Under the pieces are notes generated by a model, which ran no database searches, was not told where the DNA came from, and saw nothing but the letters and a program-made list of their open reading frames with translations. Position numbers and translations under genes: made by a program. A stretch of 64,000 bases of DNA from Candidatus Roseilinea mizusawaensis (GTDB lineage: Bacteria; Chloroflexota; Anaerolineae; J036; Brachytrichaceae), in NCBI GenBank assembly GCA_016841965.1, contig JAEANN010000044.1, forward strand, positions 124,001-188,000. The letters run 5' to 3'. Every line of letters starts with the position of its first letter. Position 1 is the stretch's first letter. Shown here piece by piece: positions 23,739 to 32,388 of this stretch.

Positions 23739-23788
23739 GTGTCGCAGTGTCGAGGAGTGGGTGTCGAAGTGTCAAGGTGTCGAGGCAT
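23739..23788. repeat. 8-bp repeat GTGTCGAA/G
   Basis: Degenerate tandem units GTGTCGAA, GTGTCAAG, GTGTCGAG lie after dtd and extend into the 3' end of the minus-strand gene, whose last codons (DASTP and stop) are formed by the repeat. Confidence 0.75.
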
Positions 23789-24308
23789 CGGGTGTGGGTG
23801 AGGGCATCCCGATTCCGTTGATCAGGGCGTAGTGGATGGTCGAGAGCGCGTTGCGCCACTTGTGGTTGAGCATCGGCGCGTAGCACAGGCAGCCGGCGTA
23901 GTCCAACTCGACCGGGCGCAGAATGGCCGCTTCGAGCGTCATGCCGCAGAAGGGTTGTGGCGCGCGCAATTCACGCAAGAATGGCTCGCGTTGCGTCATG
24001 TAGGCGCACATCTCGACAGCGCCGGGATTGTTCTCCAGCGGCAGCTCGACCCAGGCGTTCTCGACGATCAGCGCGTCGGGGCCCGGACGCAGGGTGACGT
24101 GAAACGTGGCGACGAAAGCCAGCCCGCCGTCGTTGCATGTGCTGCCGGCGTAATGATAGTGGCATTGCCACACGCCAGGGTTCGTGTCCGCGCCCACGTC
24201 GTCGCCCGGCTTGCAGATCAGATCGGCGCGCGCCCACTTGTCGAGTGCGCGCGTGGGAACGGCGTATTGAATCGGCTTCAGAAGCTGGGTGAGCGAGGTG
24301 GGCGTCAT
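23772..24308 (-). CDS. hypothetical protein
   Basis: A 178-residue protein I do not recognise. It is not a membrane protein, has no signal peptide, and holds a middle beta-rich section (VATFHVTLRPGPDALIVENAWVELP-like alternation, about 70-95). Cysteines are at about 32, 48, 58, 97, 119 and 139-141, the last within YAGCLCYAP. Codon use matches its GC-rich neighbours and the opposite-strand frames look like shadows. The final residues come from a short tandem repeat, so the natural C-terminus may have been extended. It converges on dtd and is divergent from the DUF5668-like gene. Confidence 0.6.
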   Translation of the reverse strand: MTPTSLTQLLKPIQYAVPTRALDKWARADLICKPGDDVGADTNPGVWQCHYHYAGSTCNDGGLAFVATFHVTLRPGPDALIVENAWVELPLENNPGAVEMCAYMTQREPFLRELRAPQPFCGMTLEAAILRPVELDYAGCLCYAPMLNHKWRNALSTIHYALINGIGMPSPTPDASTP

Positions 24309-24431
24309 CGGGCCGGGAGGATACCATAGCCGGTCACGGTGATACGAAAGATGGATGCGCGCCTGTGCCTATCAGCCCATGTCGGCGGCGAGGCGGGCCG
24401 GCATACTCACAGGTGTTCAAGAGGTCAAACC

Positions 24432-24896
24432 ATGCGTGAGAATCCATCGTCCGATAGCGCCCAGAACCAGAGTCAGCCGGATTTCCCGCAGCAGCCGCTC
24501 GATTGGCGCGACATGCGCCGCCAGCAGCGCGCCGAGTGGCGTGCAGCGCGCCGTCAATGGCGCGGCAACAACGGTTGGATCGGTGGCGCCATCTTGATTC
24601 TGTTGGGCGTCATCTTTCTGCTTCAGAATGCCGGCCTCTTTTTCGTGCAGAACTGGTGGGCGGTCTTCATTCTGATCCCTGCGCTAGGCTCGCTCTGGAC
24701 GGCCTACACGCTCTACCGCAACACAGGCGAGTTGGGCAGCCCGCCTTTCATCGGTTCGCTGGTGATCGGTGCGTTGCTTCTGTTGCTGGCGCTGGGCTTC
24801 CTGTTTGGCATCGATGCGGGCCTTTTCCTGCCGGTGGCGATGATCCTGGGCGGATTGGCTGTGCTCGCAGTAGGAATCCTGAATCCCCGGCGCTGA
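24432..24896 (+). CDS. small membrane protein, DUF5668/LiaF-like transmembrane region
   Basis: A 154-residue protein with an Arg/Gln-rich cytoplasmic N-terminus (residues 1-45, QQPLDWRDMRRQQRAEWRAA) and four hydrophobic segments (about 49-66, 72-90, 101-120, 124-145). The GGAILILLGVIFLLQNAG pattern is that of the DUF5668 / LiaI-LiaF-like transmembrane domain found in envelope-stress proteins. The ATG at 24432 is used since the upstream in-frame sequence is poor. A similar but longer gene follows 200 nt later; the gap 24897-25096 shows no gene. Confidence 0.75.
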   Translation: MRENPSSDSAQNQSQPDFPQQPLDWRDMRRQQRAEWRAARRQWRGNNGWIGGAILILLGVIFLLQNAGLFFVQNWWAVFILIPALGSLWTAYTLYRNTGELGSPPFIGSLVIGALLLLLALGFLFGIDAGLFLPVAMILGGLAVLAVGILNPRR

Positions 24897-25096
24897 ATGC
24901 AAACCCCGGCGGTCGCGCTGTCCCACCTTTGCTGTGGCGGCAAGAGTGTTTTGTCGCCGGCGAATCGCCGAGCCGCGCCCGGGCCGAACCTATCCGCCCA
25001 AAGACCGAAGCGCCGGCAAAGCCAAAGGCGCATGTCGAAGAGAGGCAAAGCTGGCATGCTGAAACCAGTCGAAAGATATTGAAGGAAGACAGCGAG

Positions 25097-25705
25097 ATGT
25101 CGCCTGAACGAGAGTTTGAGGTGGATATGATGCCAGTGCAGCGTGAGGTGATGACGAGGCGGGGGTACTCTCTTGGCGCGCTGGTGACGGCTCTGTTGCT
25201 GATCGGCGCTGGGGCGTGGGTGCTGGCGCTGAACCTGGGGGCGCATCTGCCGGATATCTGGCAGTTCTGGCCGGCTCTTCTGATCGTCGCCGGCGTCTTT
25301 CAGGCGCTGGGGTATGCAGCCAATCCGCGCGCCAATCCAGACGGTGGCCGGCTGTGGAGCGGCCTGATGGCGGTGATGGTGGGCCTGCTTTTCCTGGGCA
25401 TCAGCCTGGGCGCGACGCTGACCGTGTTTGGCGCGCGCATCGCGTTGAGCTGGACGTACTTCTGGCAGGTGTGGCCGGCGTTTCCTGCCTTTGCCGGGAT
25501 AGCGTGGCTGGCGCAATATGCGGCCACGGCTTTTCGGCGCACCGGCCTGCTGGTGGTCGGCCTCGGCGCTCTGGCCACCGGCGTAGTCGGCTTTGGCGCC
25601 ATGTATGGTCTGTGGGCGCTGAGCGCGCTGGAACTGTTGTGGCCGGTCGCGCTGATTTTGGCCGGCGTTGCGCTGCTGGCCAGCACGGCCACGCGCCGGC
25701 GTTGA
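25097..25705 (+). CDS. membrane protein, paralogue of the preceding DUF5668-like gene
   Basis: A 202-residue protein with about five transmembrane segments. The first (LGALVTALLLIGAGAWVLALNLG) and its neighbour (WQFWPALLIVAGVFQALGY) resemble the preceding gene's segments, suggesting an ancient duplication. GGAAGAC 8-13 nt upstream of the ATG at 25097 is a weak Shine-Dalgarno. Function unknown; the family is linked to envelope-stress sensing in other bacteria. A terminator follows. Confidence 0.75.
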   Translation: MSPEREFEVDMMPVQREVMTRRGYSLGALVTALLLIGAGAWVLALNLGAHLPDIWQFWPALLIVAGVFQALGYAANPRANPDGGRLWSGLMAVMVGLLFLGISLGATLTVFGARIALSWTYFWQVWPAFPAFAGIAWLAQYAATAFRRTGLLVVGLGALATGVVGFGAMYGLWALSALELLWPVALILAGVALLASTATRRR

Positions 25706-25783
25706 GGCGCTGCGCCTGCAAGTCACATCCTGATTCGTGTCCCATCCTTGTGTCGCATAAGCTTGTGTCGCACAAGGCCAATT

Positions 25784-25820
25784 CCAGGCCCTGCTTGATC
25801 CCAGGGCCTGGTCTGCTTTT
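25784..25820 (+). terminator. rho-independent terminator
   Basis: The stem CCAGGCCCTG (25784-25793) / CAGGGCCTGG (25802-25811) is followed by TCTGCTTTT. It lies between the convergent membrane gene and ABC ATPase and may serve both. Confidence 0.8.
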
Positions 25821-25907
25821 CGCAGTCAGATTTTCGCAATCAGATTGGCGAGTCGGTGGGCTTTGGCAGCAGGATGTCTGCGATCTCACAGCAGCGCTGG
25901 GGCAGGC

Positions 25908-26699
25908 TCACCCGGCGGCTACAGCGGGTTGCCGCGACAGCAACGTGCGCCGCGTCTCGGCGCATTTCTCGTAGAAGTCCGGCTGTGCCCGATACGCCTC
26001 GGTTCCGGCGCGCGGATTCTCGACCACCACCGGCTGCGTGTGCGGCGGCTGCCCCAGCACCAGAATGCGCCGGCCCAGAAAGACGGCGTCTTCGATGTTG
26101 TGCGTCACCATGATCAGGGTCAGGTTGTGCTCGCGCTGCAACTCCAGCGTCAGATTTTGCAGGTCCTCGCGCGTGGGCGCGTCGAGCGCGGCAAACGGCT
26201 CGTCCATCAGCAGCACATCTGGCTCCAGCGCCAGGGTGCGGCCAATCGCAGCGCGCTGGCGCTGGCCGCCCGAAATCTGCGCCGGGAAACGATGTCGCAC
26301 GGCGTCGATGCCCAGCCGCTTCAACCAGAAATCAACCCGCGCCATCGTCGGCCCGACGGCGTGATCGGCCGGCGCGTGGCGGCCATCCGGCCCGTAGTAG
26401 TTGCGCAGCTTCAATCCTAGCGCCACGTTCTGCTCGATGGTGGCCCAGGGCAGCAGGCCATAATCTTGCAGCACCAGGCCGGTGCGCGGGCGTGGCCGAT
26501 CGATGATCTGACCGTCGATGCGCACCTGGCCGGCCGTGGGCGCGCGCAGCCCCGATAGCAGCATCAGCAAGGTGGATTTGCCGCCGCCCGATGCCCCGAC
26601 AACGGCCCACGTCTCGCCGCGCGCCACGGCCCAGTTAAACCGCTCGAACACCGGCTGGCCGGGCGTGTAGGCGAACGTGACGTCGCGTAGTTCGATCAT
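25908..26699 (-). CDS. ABC transporter ATP-binding protein, nitrate/sulfonate/thiamine-precursor type
   Basis: A 263-residue ATPase of the SsuB/TauB/ThiZ class. Walker A GASGGGKS (about 36-43), Q-loop LVLQDYGLLPW, signature SGGQRQR (variant of LSGGQ), Walker B VLLMDEPFAALD and the H-loop MVTHN are all present. It energises import of whatever the upstream lipoprotein binds. No permease gene lies in this cluster: the gene is preceded by the binding protein (52 nt gap, filled by GCGTTGC-like repeats) and followed by a terminator region. Confidence 0.92.
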   Translation of the reverse strand: MIELRDVTFAYTPGQPVFERFNWAVARGETWAVVGASGGGKSTLLMLLSGLRAPTAGQVRIDGQIIDRPRPRTGLVLQDYGLLPWATIEQNVALGLKLRNYYGPDGRHAPADHAVGPTMARVDFWLKRLGIDAVRHRFPAQISGGQRQRAAIGRTLALEPDVLLMDEPFAALDAPTREDLQNLTLELQREHNLTLIMVTHNIEDAVFLGRRILVLGQPPHTQPVVVENPRAGTEAYRAQPDFYEKCAETRRTLLSRQPAVAAG

Positions 26700-26751
26700 G
26701 CGTGGGGCGTGCGGAGCGTTGCGTGTTGGGGGGTGCGTATTGGAATGCGCG

Positions 26752-27708
26752 TCAGTTCAGGTCGAGCGCCACGAGCTTGTCGTAAGGCACGCGGGTCTGA
26801 ATCAGCCCTTTGCCGATCATCCAATCCTGCACATCCTTGAACTGCGCTTCGGTCGGCACGGCGCCGGTGGGCAGTTGAGGCAGGGTGTACTTGCCGGCCA
26901 GCGGGGCGGGGATGAGCTTCTTCTCGACCATCAGGTCGTTCCATCTGGCCGGGTCGGCGTTCACGTCGGCGATGGCTTTGTCGAGCGCGCCGAGGAACTT
27001 GCGTATGGTCTGCGGCTTGTTCTTCAGCGCCGCCACGCTGAACGACAACACGCTGTTGCCGATCTCGGTGTGCGCGCGGTCGTCTACGATGACCGTGGCT
27101 CCGTCCTGAATTGCCAGCGAATAGAACGGGTCGGGGAGGGTGGCTGCTTTGAGCTGGCCCTGGCCGAGCAGTTGCAGCCGGTCGGCGATGCGGATGACGC
27201 TGGTGGTTCGGATGTCTTCGGCGGCCAGCCCCTCTAACTGCAAGAGGCGGTCGGTGACGTAGGCGATTACCGTGCCGTCGGAGATGCCGATCTCGACACC
27301 CTTCAAATCTTGCACAGTCTGGATGCCGCTATCTTTGCCGGCCAGAATGGCGTACTGGGCGATGTCGGGCGTGGCCGTGCGCGCGAAGCGAACGACCGCA
27401 ATCTTCTGTTCGTCCTTGTTGTACAGGACGGTCGAGACCAGGTCGTTGATCATGCCGTCGATCTGGCCGGCTTGCATCAACTGGTCACGCTCGGCGGCCG
27501 AAGCGACCGGCACCCATTCGACCTGCACGCCCGCCGCTTTGAGGTATCCCTGCGCTTCGGCCACATGCATGGGCAGGGTCTCCAGAATGGGCAGCAGCCC
27601 CAACTTGAGCGTGGCATCTTCGGCCGGCGCTACGGGCCGGCATCCTGCTGTGACAGCGCCGGCAACCAGCGCGCCGGCGGTTACCAATCTGATCATCAGC
27701 CTTCGCAT
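26752..27708 (-). CDS. NMT1/SsuA-like ABC substrate-binding lipoprotein
   Basis: A 318-residue periplasmic-type binding protein. The N-terminus has a short signal with lipobox VTAGC (Cys about 23), so it is membrane-tethered. The mature part begins LKLGLLPILETLPMHVAEAQGYL, the standard opening of the NMT1/THI5-like and SsuA families, and contains QLMQAGQIDGMINDL. The ligand could be a sulfonate, nitrate-type anion or a thiamine precursor. Shine-Dalgarno AAGGAGG supports ATG 27708. It sits 31 nt after the UbiA gene in a menaquinone-like run, unusual company. Confidence 0.88.
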   Translation of the reverse strand: MRRLMIRLVTAGALVAGAVTAGCRPVAPAEDATLKLGLLPILETLPMHVAEAQGYLKAAGVQVEWVPVASAAERDQLMQAGQIDGMINDLVSTVLYNKDEQKIAVVRFARTATPDIAQYAILAGKDSGIQTVQDLKGVEIGISDGTVIAYVTDRLLQLEGLAAEDIRTTSVIRIADRLQLLGQGQLKAATLPDPFYSLAIQDGATVIVDDRAHTEIGNSVLSFSVAALKNKPQTIRKFLGALDKAIADVNADPARWNDLMVEKKLIPAPLAGKYTLPQLPTGAVPTEAQFKDVQDWMIGKGLIQTRVPYDKLVALDLN

Positions 27709-27739
27709 CACATCCTCCTTGAATGGTGCCATGATTGTG

Positions 27740-28606
27740 TCACCCGCGAATATACAACCCTGCCAGCGCGCCGGCGAACACCGTCACGCTGATGTAGCCG
27801 TTGACGTTAAAAAACGCCACATTGACTTTGGACAGATCGTTTGGCTTGACCAGCGAGTGCTCGTAGACGAGCAGGCCGGCCGTCACGATCAGCGCCAGCC
27901 AGTACGGCGCGCCCAACCCCATCCATGCCCCTACCGCCCCCAGCAACACGACGGTGAACGCATGGCACACTTTTGCCAGACGCAGTGCGACGGCGTTGCC
28001 AAAGCGGGCCGGGATGCTGTGTAGCCGTTCGGTGCGGTCGAACGCGGTGTCCTGGCAGGCATAGATCAGATCGAACCCGCCGATCCAGACGGTGACCGCG
28101 CACAAGAGCAGCCAGGCCGGCAGGTCCTGGGGGGTGAACAGCGAGCCGCGAATGGCCGCCCATGCGCCCATCGGCGCCAGCCCATCCGTAAAGCCGAGCA
28201 CGAAGTGCGACAGCCAGGTGAAACGTTTGGTGTAGGCATAGCCGGCCAGAAAGAGCAGCGCCCCGGGCAACAGCGCCAGCGTCAAGGGATGCAATTGCCA
28301 GGCCGCCAGCGTGAGCATCAGCAGCGATACGACCAGCCCGATGACGACTGTACGGACACTGATTCGGCCGGCCTGGATGGGGCGATTGGCGGTGCGCGGA
28401 TTGCGCGCATCGATGTGCCGGTCGGCCAGCCGGTTCATGCTCATGCCAAAGGTGCGCGCGGCCACCATGGCGATGGTGATCCAGAAGAACTGAGCGAACG
28501 TCGGCAGGCCGTTGGCTGCCAGCGCCATGCCCAGGTAGGCGAACGGCAGCGCAAAGATGGTGTGCTCGAACTTGATCAGATCGAGGAAGGCCGCGACTTG
28601 CTTCAT
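27740..28606 (-). CDS. UbiA-family aromatic prenyltransferase, probably menaquinone pathway
   Basis: A 288-residue integral membrane prenyltransferase with eight or nine hydrophobic segments. The first aspartate motif NRLADRHIDARNPRT (NxxxDxxxD, about 60-75) and the second, YACQDTAFD near 180, bind the prenyl diphosphate magnesium. The sequence is of the 4-hydroxybenzoate polyprenyltransferase-like group that includes MqnP of the futalosine menaquinone pathway. With a UbiD-family decarboxylase two genes upstream (the MqnL type) it fits late menaquinone steps. Ubiquinone or haem pathway membership is less likely in this lineage. Confidence 0.85.
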   Translation of the reverse strand: MKQVAAFLDLIKFEHTIFALPFAYLGMALAANGLPTFAQFFWITIAMVAARTFGMSMNRLADRHIDARNPRTANRPIQAGRISVRTVVIGLVVSLLMLTLAAWQLHPLTLALLPGALLFLAGYAYTKRFTWLSHFVLGFTDGLAPMGAWAAIRGSLFTPQDLPAWLLLCAVTVWIGGFDLIYACQDTAFDRTERLHSIPARFGNAVALRLAKVCHAFTVVLLGAVGAWMGLGAPYWLALIVTAGLLVYEHSLVKPNDLSKVNVAFFNVNGYISVTVFAGALAGLYIRG

Positions 28607-28642
28607 GGCGATTGGTGAGGGTGAGATTGGTGAGAGAGCGAG

Positions 28643-29311
28643 TTAGGGGGCCGGCGTTGGTTCGCTCATCATGCGCGCGATGTCGGCGGCGATGATCTCT
28701 GGCGGCGTTTGGAAGGGGTAGGTGACGCGCCAGTAGCCCTGCGGGTCGATCAGGAAGGTGTGGCTGGTGTGGTCGACGAGATAGGTGGCGGCGGTGTTGT
28801 CGGGCTTGCGTTTGACGGAGCGCACGCCATAGTCCAGCCCAATGCGCTGCACATCCAGCTCGTCGCCGGTGAGACCGATGAAAGCCGGATCGAACGCCTC
28901 GACGTAGCGTTTCATGACCTCCGGCGTGTCGCGCGAGCCGTCCACGCTGATCATGACGAAGGCGACCTGGCCGGCCTGTTCGCCGAGCAGCTTTTTAATC
29001 GCCTTAAATTCGCCCAGCGCGATGGGGCAAATGTCGGGGCAGCGGGTGTAGCCGAAAAAGAGTAGCGCCACCTTGCCGCGCAGCGCGCTGAGCGACAAGG
29101 GCCGGCCATTTTGGTCGGTGAGTGTAAAGTCGCGGGCCGGAGCATTCTGGTTGACCCGCAGACCGCCCGGCGTCGGCGACGGCGCGACGCCGGGGTTGCG
29201 CACGGCCTCGATGATGTTGGGCGCAAAGGCGCCGAGCAATCCAAACAACACAGTCAATGTCACTGCGCCGGCTACTGCCAGCGCCAGTTGGGTTGATTCG
29301 CGTTTCATCAT
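28643..29311 (-). CDS. SCO1/SenC/PrrC-family copper protein
   Basis: A 222-residue membrane-anchored thioredoxin-fold protein with an N-terminal transmembrane segment (about 7-30). The copper-binding motif TRCPDICP (CxxxC, about 91-98) and the distant histidine in VDHTSHTFLID are intact. SCO1 proteins deliver copper to the CuA site of cytochrome oxidase or act as redox sensors. The ATG at 29311 lies 19 nt after the UbiD stop. Its place between quinone-biosynthesis genes links it to respiration, although no oxidase subunit is in this window. Confidence 0.92.
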   Translation of the reverse strand: MMKRESTQLALAVAGAVTLTVLFGLLGAFAPNIIEAVRNPGVAPSPTPGGLRVNQNAPARDFTLTDQNGRPLSLSALRGKVALLFFGYTRCPDICPIALGEFKAIKKLLGEQAGQVAFVMISVDGSRDTPEVMKRYVEAFDPAFIGLTGDELDVQRIGLDYGVRSVKRKPDNTAATYLVDHTSHTFLIDPQGYWRVTYPFQTPPEIIAADIARMMSEPTPAP

Positions 29312-29330
29312 GACTTGCACTTATCCGATG

Positions 29331-30806
29331 TTACAGCCCATACTCGCGCCAACGCCGGCTGACCCGTTCGACGATCTCCGGCGACATAGCGATTTCGGTC
29401 GGCCAGCCACGTGGATGCCCGTCGGCCGGGCCTTTGGCGGTGGCGTCGATGCCGATCTTGCCGCCAAACGAGTCGCGCGTGGCGGAATGGTCGAGCTGAT
29501 CGACGGCGCCCTCGACGAGCGTCACATCGCGCTTCCAGTCCACATTGCCCAGCACGCGCCAGGCTACCTCGCGCAGGTCGTGCACGTTGACATCGTGATC
29601 GACGACGACGATGGCCTTGCTCAGCATCATCAAGCCCAGGCCCCAGATGCCGAACATCACTTTCTGGGGGTGGCCGGGGAAGCGCTTGCGAATTGAGACG
29701 ATGACCAGGTTGTGAAAGACGCCTTCCGCCGGCATGTTGTAGTCCACCACTTCACCTAGGAATAGCCTCAAGAGCGGCAGGAAAAGTCGCTCGGTGGCCT
29801 TGCCCATCCAGTAATCTTCCATCGGCGGCTTGCCGACCACGGTGGCCGGGTAGATGGCGTCGTGACGGCGGGTGATGGCCGTGATGTGGAAGACGGGGAA
29901 CTGGTCGGCCGGCGTGTAGAAGCCGGTGTGGTCTCCGAACGGCCCTTCGACATCATGCTCGTTCGGATCGACATACCCCTCGATGACAATATCGGCCTCG
30001 GCCGGCGCTTCGATCGGTTGCGTGACGCACGGCGTGAAAGCGACCGGCCTGCCGCGCAGATAGCCGGCCAGCAGGTATTCATCGATGTTTGGCGGCAGGG
30101 GGGCCGAGGCGCACCACATCGAAGCCGGGTCTCCGCCCAGGGCGATGGCGCACGGGATGGTGGGCTTGCGCGTTTCCTGCGCGACACGCTGGTGCTCGGC
30201 CCCGCCCTTGTGACGCTGCCAGTGCATCATCAGTGAACAGGTATCGCGCACTTGCAGGCGATACATGCCCACGTTGCGCGTGCCGGTGGCCGGGTCGCGC
30301 GTGATGACCTGTGGCAGGGTGATATAGCGTCCGCCGTCCAACGGCCAGCACTTCAAGATCGGCAATTCGTTCAAGGCGCGCTCGAGTTGTGCTTGCTCGG
30401 TGACCACAATGTCCTGACAGGGGGCGCGCTTGACGATTTTTGGTTTCAACCCGATCGCAGCGAGTACAGCCAGCATGTCGCCGGCGCGATTCAGCGCGGC
30501 CCCCAGACCTTTTGGCAATTTAAGGTCGATCACGGCAGCCAGGTTGCTGCTCAGCTCATCGAGCGCCGACACGTTGAGCGCCAGCGCCATGCGCCGAGCG
30601 CTGCCGAAGGCATTGATGAGCACAGGCAATGACGCGCCTTTGACATTCTCGAACAGCAGGGCTTTGTTGTCCTGCTCCGGCCCCTTGCTGACCCGATCTG
30701 TGATCTCGGTGATCTCCAGTTCAGGATCGACGGAGGCCCGAATGCGCACCAGTTCGCCGCGCTGTTCCAGGTCGTGCACAAATTCGCGCAAGTTGCGGTA
30801 GGGCAT
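29331..30806 (-). CDS. UbiD-family decarboxylase, probably menaquinone pathway
   Basis: A 491-residue prenylated-FMN-dependent decarboxylase. The N-terminus MPYRNLREFVHDLEQRGELV, the glycine/proline core with GMYRLQVRD and the active-site region ENDVEGPFGDHTGFY-like (EHDVEGPFGDHTGFY, about 280) are family features; the Glu-Arg-Glu network residues sit in those segments. In the futalosine route the related MqnL decarboxylates the 1,4-dihydroxy-6-naphthoate product. It heads the run UbiD-SCO1-UbiA on the minus strand. No UbiX flavin prenyltransferase is nearby. Confidence 0.9.
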   Translation of the reverse strand: MPYRNLREFVHDLEQRGELVRIRASVDPELEITEITDRVSKGPEQDNKALLFENVKGASLPVLINAFGSARRMALALNVSALDELSSNLAAVIDLKLPKGLGAALNRAGDMLAVLAAIGLKPKIVKRAPCQDIVVTEQAQLERALNELPILKCWPLDGGRYITLPQVITRDPATGTRNVGMYRLQVRDTCSLMMHWQRHKGGAEHQRVAQETRKPTIPCAIALGGDPASMWCASAPLPPNIDEYLLAGYLRGRPVAFTPCVTQPIEAPAEADIVIEGYVDPNEHDVEGPFGDHTGFYTPADQFPVFHITAITRRHDAIYPATVVGKPPMEDYWMGKATERLFLPLLRLFLGEVVDYNMPAEGVFHNLVIVSIRKRFPGHPQKVMFGIWGLGLMMLSKAIVVVDHDVNVHDLREVAWRVLGNVDWKRDVTLVEGAVDQLDHSATRDSFGGKIGIDATAKGPADGHPRGWPTEIAMSPEIVERVSRRWREYGL

Positions 30807-30852
30807 GGAGTAGCCAGTAGTCAGCAGTCAGATGTGTGACGACCGATTCCTA

Positions 30853-31473
30853 TCAGAACAAGCTGAGTTGTTCGGCTTGATCGGCAGCCGGCGGTTTGTC
30901 GGCGGGGTTCTCTTCCGGTTTGCGCTGCGCCTCGGCCACGATGTCTTTGAGCTTGCGGAAATCTTCCTCGACTGTGGCGCGCAGGGATTGCTGGTGCAAC
31001 GCGGCGGCGGGGTGGAACATGGCCACGATAACGCGCCCCCCGCTGCGTTTGGCTTTGCCATGCACAGCCGAGATTTTCTCGTTGGGGAACCAGCGCGCCA
31101 TCGAAAAGCGGCCCAGCGTGACGATCACTTTGGGGTTGATGAGTTCGATCTGCCGGTCGAGGTAGCGTGCGCAGGCCTGGATTTCTTCCGGCAAGGGGTC
31201 GCGGTTGCCGGGTGGCCGGCACTTGACCACGTTGGTGATGTACACCTCATCGCGCTTGAAGCCGGCGATTTGCAGCAGTTCATTTAGAAACTGGCCGGCT
31301 GCGCCGACAAAGGGCCGGCCTTGCTTGTCTTCGTTGAAGCCGGGGCCTTCGCCGATGAACATGACTTCGGCGTTGGCCGGGCCTTCGCCGGGCACGGCGT
31401 TGGTGCGCGTCTGCGATAGCGGACACAGTGCGCACTGGCGCACGGCGCTCGCCAGGGTGTTCAAGTTTTCCAT
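30853..31473 (-). CDS. type 4 (Fe-S) uracil-DNA glycosylase
   Basis: A 206-residue family 4 uracil-DNA glycosylase that removes uracil from DNA. GEGPGFNEDKQGRPFVG (about 41-57) is the catalytic motif region, TNVVKCRPPGNRDP follows, and HPAAALHQ provides the C-terminal histidine motif. Cysteines in QCALCPL (14, 17), KCRPP and ACARY form the [4Fe-4S] site. A TATAAT 8 nt before the ATG suggests a leaderless transcript. About 46 nt separate its stop from ubiD, so it may be the first gene of that run. Confidence 0.92.
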   Translation of the reverse strand: MENLNTLASAVRQCALCPLSQTRTNAVPGEGPANAEVMFIGEGPGFNEDKQGRPFVGAAGQFLNELLQIAGFKRDEVYITNVVKCRPPGNRDPLPEEIQACARYLDRQIELINPKVIVTLGRFSMARWFPNEKISAVHGKAKRSGGRVIVAMFHPAAALHQQSLRATVEEDFRKLKDIVAEAQRKPEENPADKPPAADQAEQLSLF

Positions 31474-31481
31474 CGGCCCGG

Positions 31482-31487
31482 ATTATA
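31482..31487 (-). promoter_or_regulatory. -10 hexamer TATAAT, leaderless UDG promoter
   Basis: Minus-strand TATAAT ends 8 nt before the ATG at 31473; there is no Shine-Dalgarno. Confidence 0.6.
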
Positions 31488-31559
31488 AGTTGGGCAGGGG
31501 GGATGCCGGCAGGCGTGTCACGCTGTGCACAGCCGGGGGATGCGCACAGTGGTGTAAAC

Positions 31560-31590
31560 GTGGCTCAAGATTAATCTTCGGCCCAGCCAC
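31560..31590. repeat. palindrome with CAAGATTAATCTT core
   Basis: GTGGCT (31560-31565) and AGCCAC (31585-31590) flank CAAGATTAATCTT. The element lies between the rimI stop and the UDG promoter and matches the core of the palindrome at 16496-16521. Confidence 0.7.
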
Positions 31591-31619
31591 CTGACAGATT
31601 GCGCTCTCGCGCCACGTCC

Positions 31620-32369
31620 TCACGGCGCGATGCGACGAGCTAGATTTTGGGCCACTCCCAGTCGGCTTCGCAGGGCCTGTTCCAGTTCAGTCAGGCGCTG
31701 CTTGTATTCGGGCTGCTGGAAGTTTTGCACCGTCATGATCAGCGCATCCTCGCCGTTGTCGCGGTAATAGCGCTTGCGCAGCCCGACTTCCTCGAAGCCG
31801 TACTTAAGATAGAGATTCTGCGCCACGAGGTTGCTGACGCGCACTTCGAGCGTCACGAAGAGGGCGCTCCGTCGCTCGGCCTCGCGTATCAGGCTTAGTA
31901 GCAGCAGCTCGCCGACCCCTCGCCCACGCCAGGCCGGATGCGAGGCGATAGTGCTGATGTGCGCCTCGTCCACAAACATCCACATGCCGGCATATCCGAC
32001 AACGGCAGATATGTCGTCCTGCGCTGTGTCCGACGCTGTGTCAGACGACATGGATTTGAATCTGAGCAGGCGTTGCAGCCAGCCGCGCGCGCGAAGGGGA
32101 TTGGCCGGTGTAGCGGGTTGCCTGTTGGCCGGCCGGCCGGCAGTGCGTGCGACAACAAAGTGCGCGTTGGCGTTTTGCAGCAACTCATAGCGATAAGCTT
32201 GCTCCGGCCAGGGCAGCGGAAAAGAGGCGCGCTCGATATCCATGACGGCCGGGATATCGGCCAGCGTCATCGGCGCAACCTCGAAACTTGGTGTGCCCGG
32301 CCCAGCCGGTGCGCCTGTGCTCGCTGACATGATGGTGCGTTTGCTGCTCGCCGATTCTGCCTGTGCCAT
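31620..32369 (-). CDS. rimI: ribosomal protein S18-alanine N-acetyltransferase
   Basis: A 249-residue GNAT protein, longer than usual RimI (about 150) because of a low-complexity insert. The conserved start VAPMTLADIPAVMDIERASFPLPW, motif A HPAWRGRGVGELLL and the C-terminal NLVAQNLYLKYGFEEVGLRKRYY are RimI hallmarks. The insert (about 75-115, TAGRPANRQPATPANPLRARG and following) has no counterpart in RimI. It follows tsaB on the same strand, the standard tsaE-tsaB-rimI order. ATG 32369 is 19 nt after the tsaB stop; a TACACT at about 32379-32384 overlaps the tsaB end. Confidence 0.9.
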   Translation of the reverse strand: MAQAESASSKRTIMSASTGAPAGPGTPSFEVAPMTLADIPAVMDIERASFPLPWPEQAYRYELLQNANAHFVVARTAGRPANRQPATPANPLRARGWLQRLLRFKSMSSDTASDTAQDDISAVVGYAGMWMFVDEAHISTIASHPAWRGRGVGELLLLSLIREAERRSALFVTLEVRVSNLVAQNLYLKYGFEEVGLRKRYYRDNGEDALIMTVQNFQQPEYKQRLTELEQALRSRLGVAQNLARRIAP

Positions 32370-32388
32370 GATCAATGTGAGTGTAGCA

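Noticed and set aside
26752-27708. MqnA/MqnD menaquinone enzyme
   Set aside because: The protein has a signal peptide with lipobox and an SsuA/NMT1-type opening, so it is an exported binding protein despite the shared fold.
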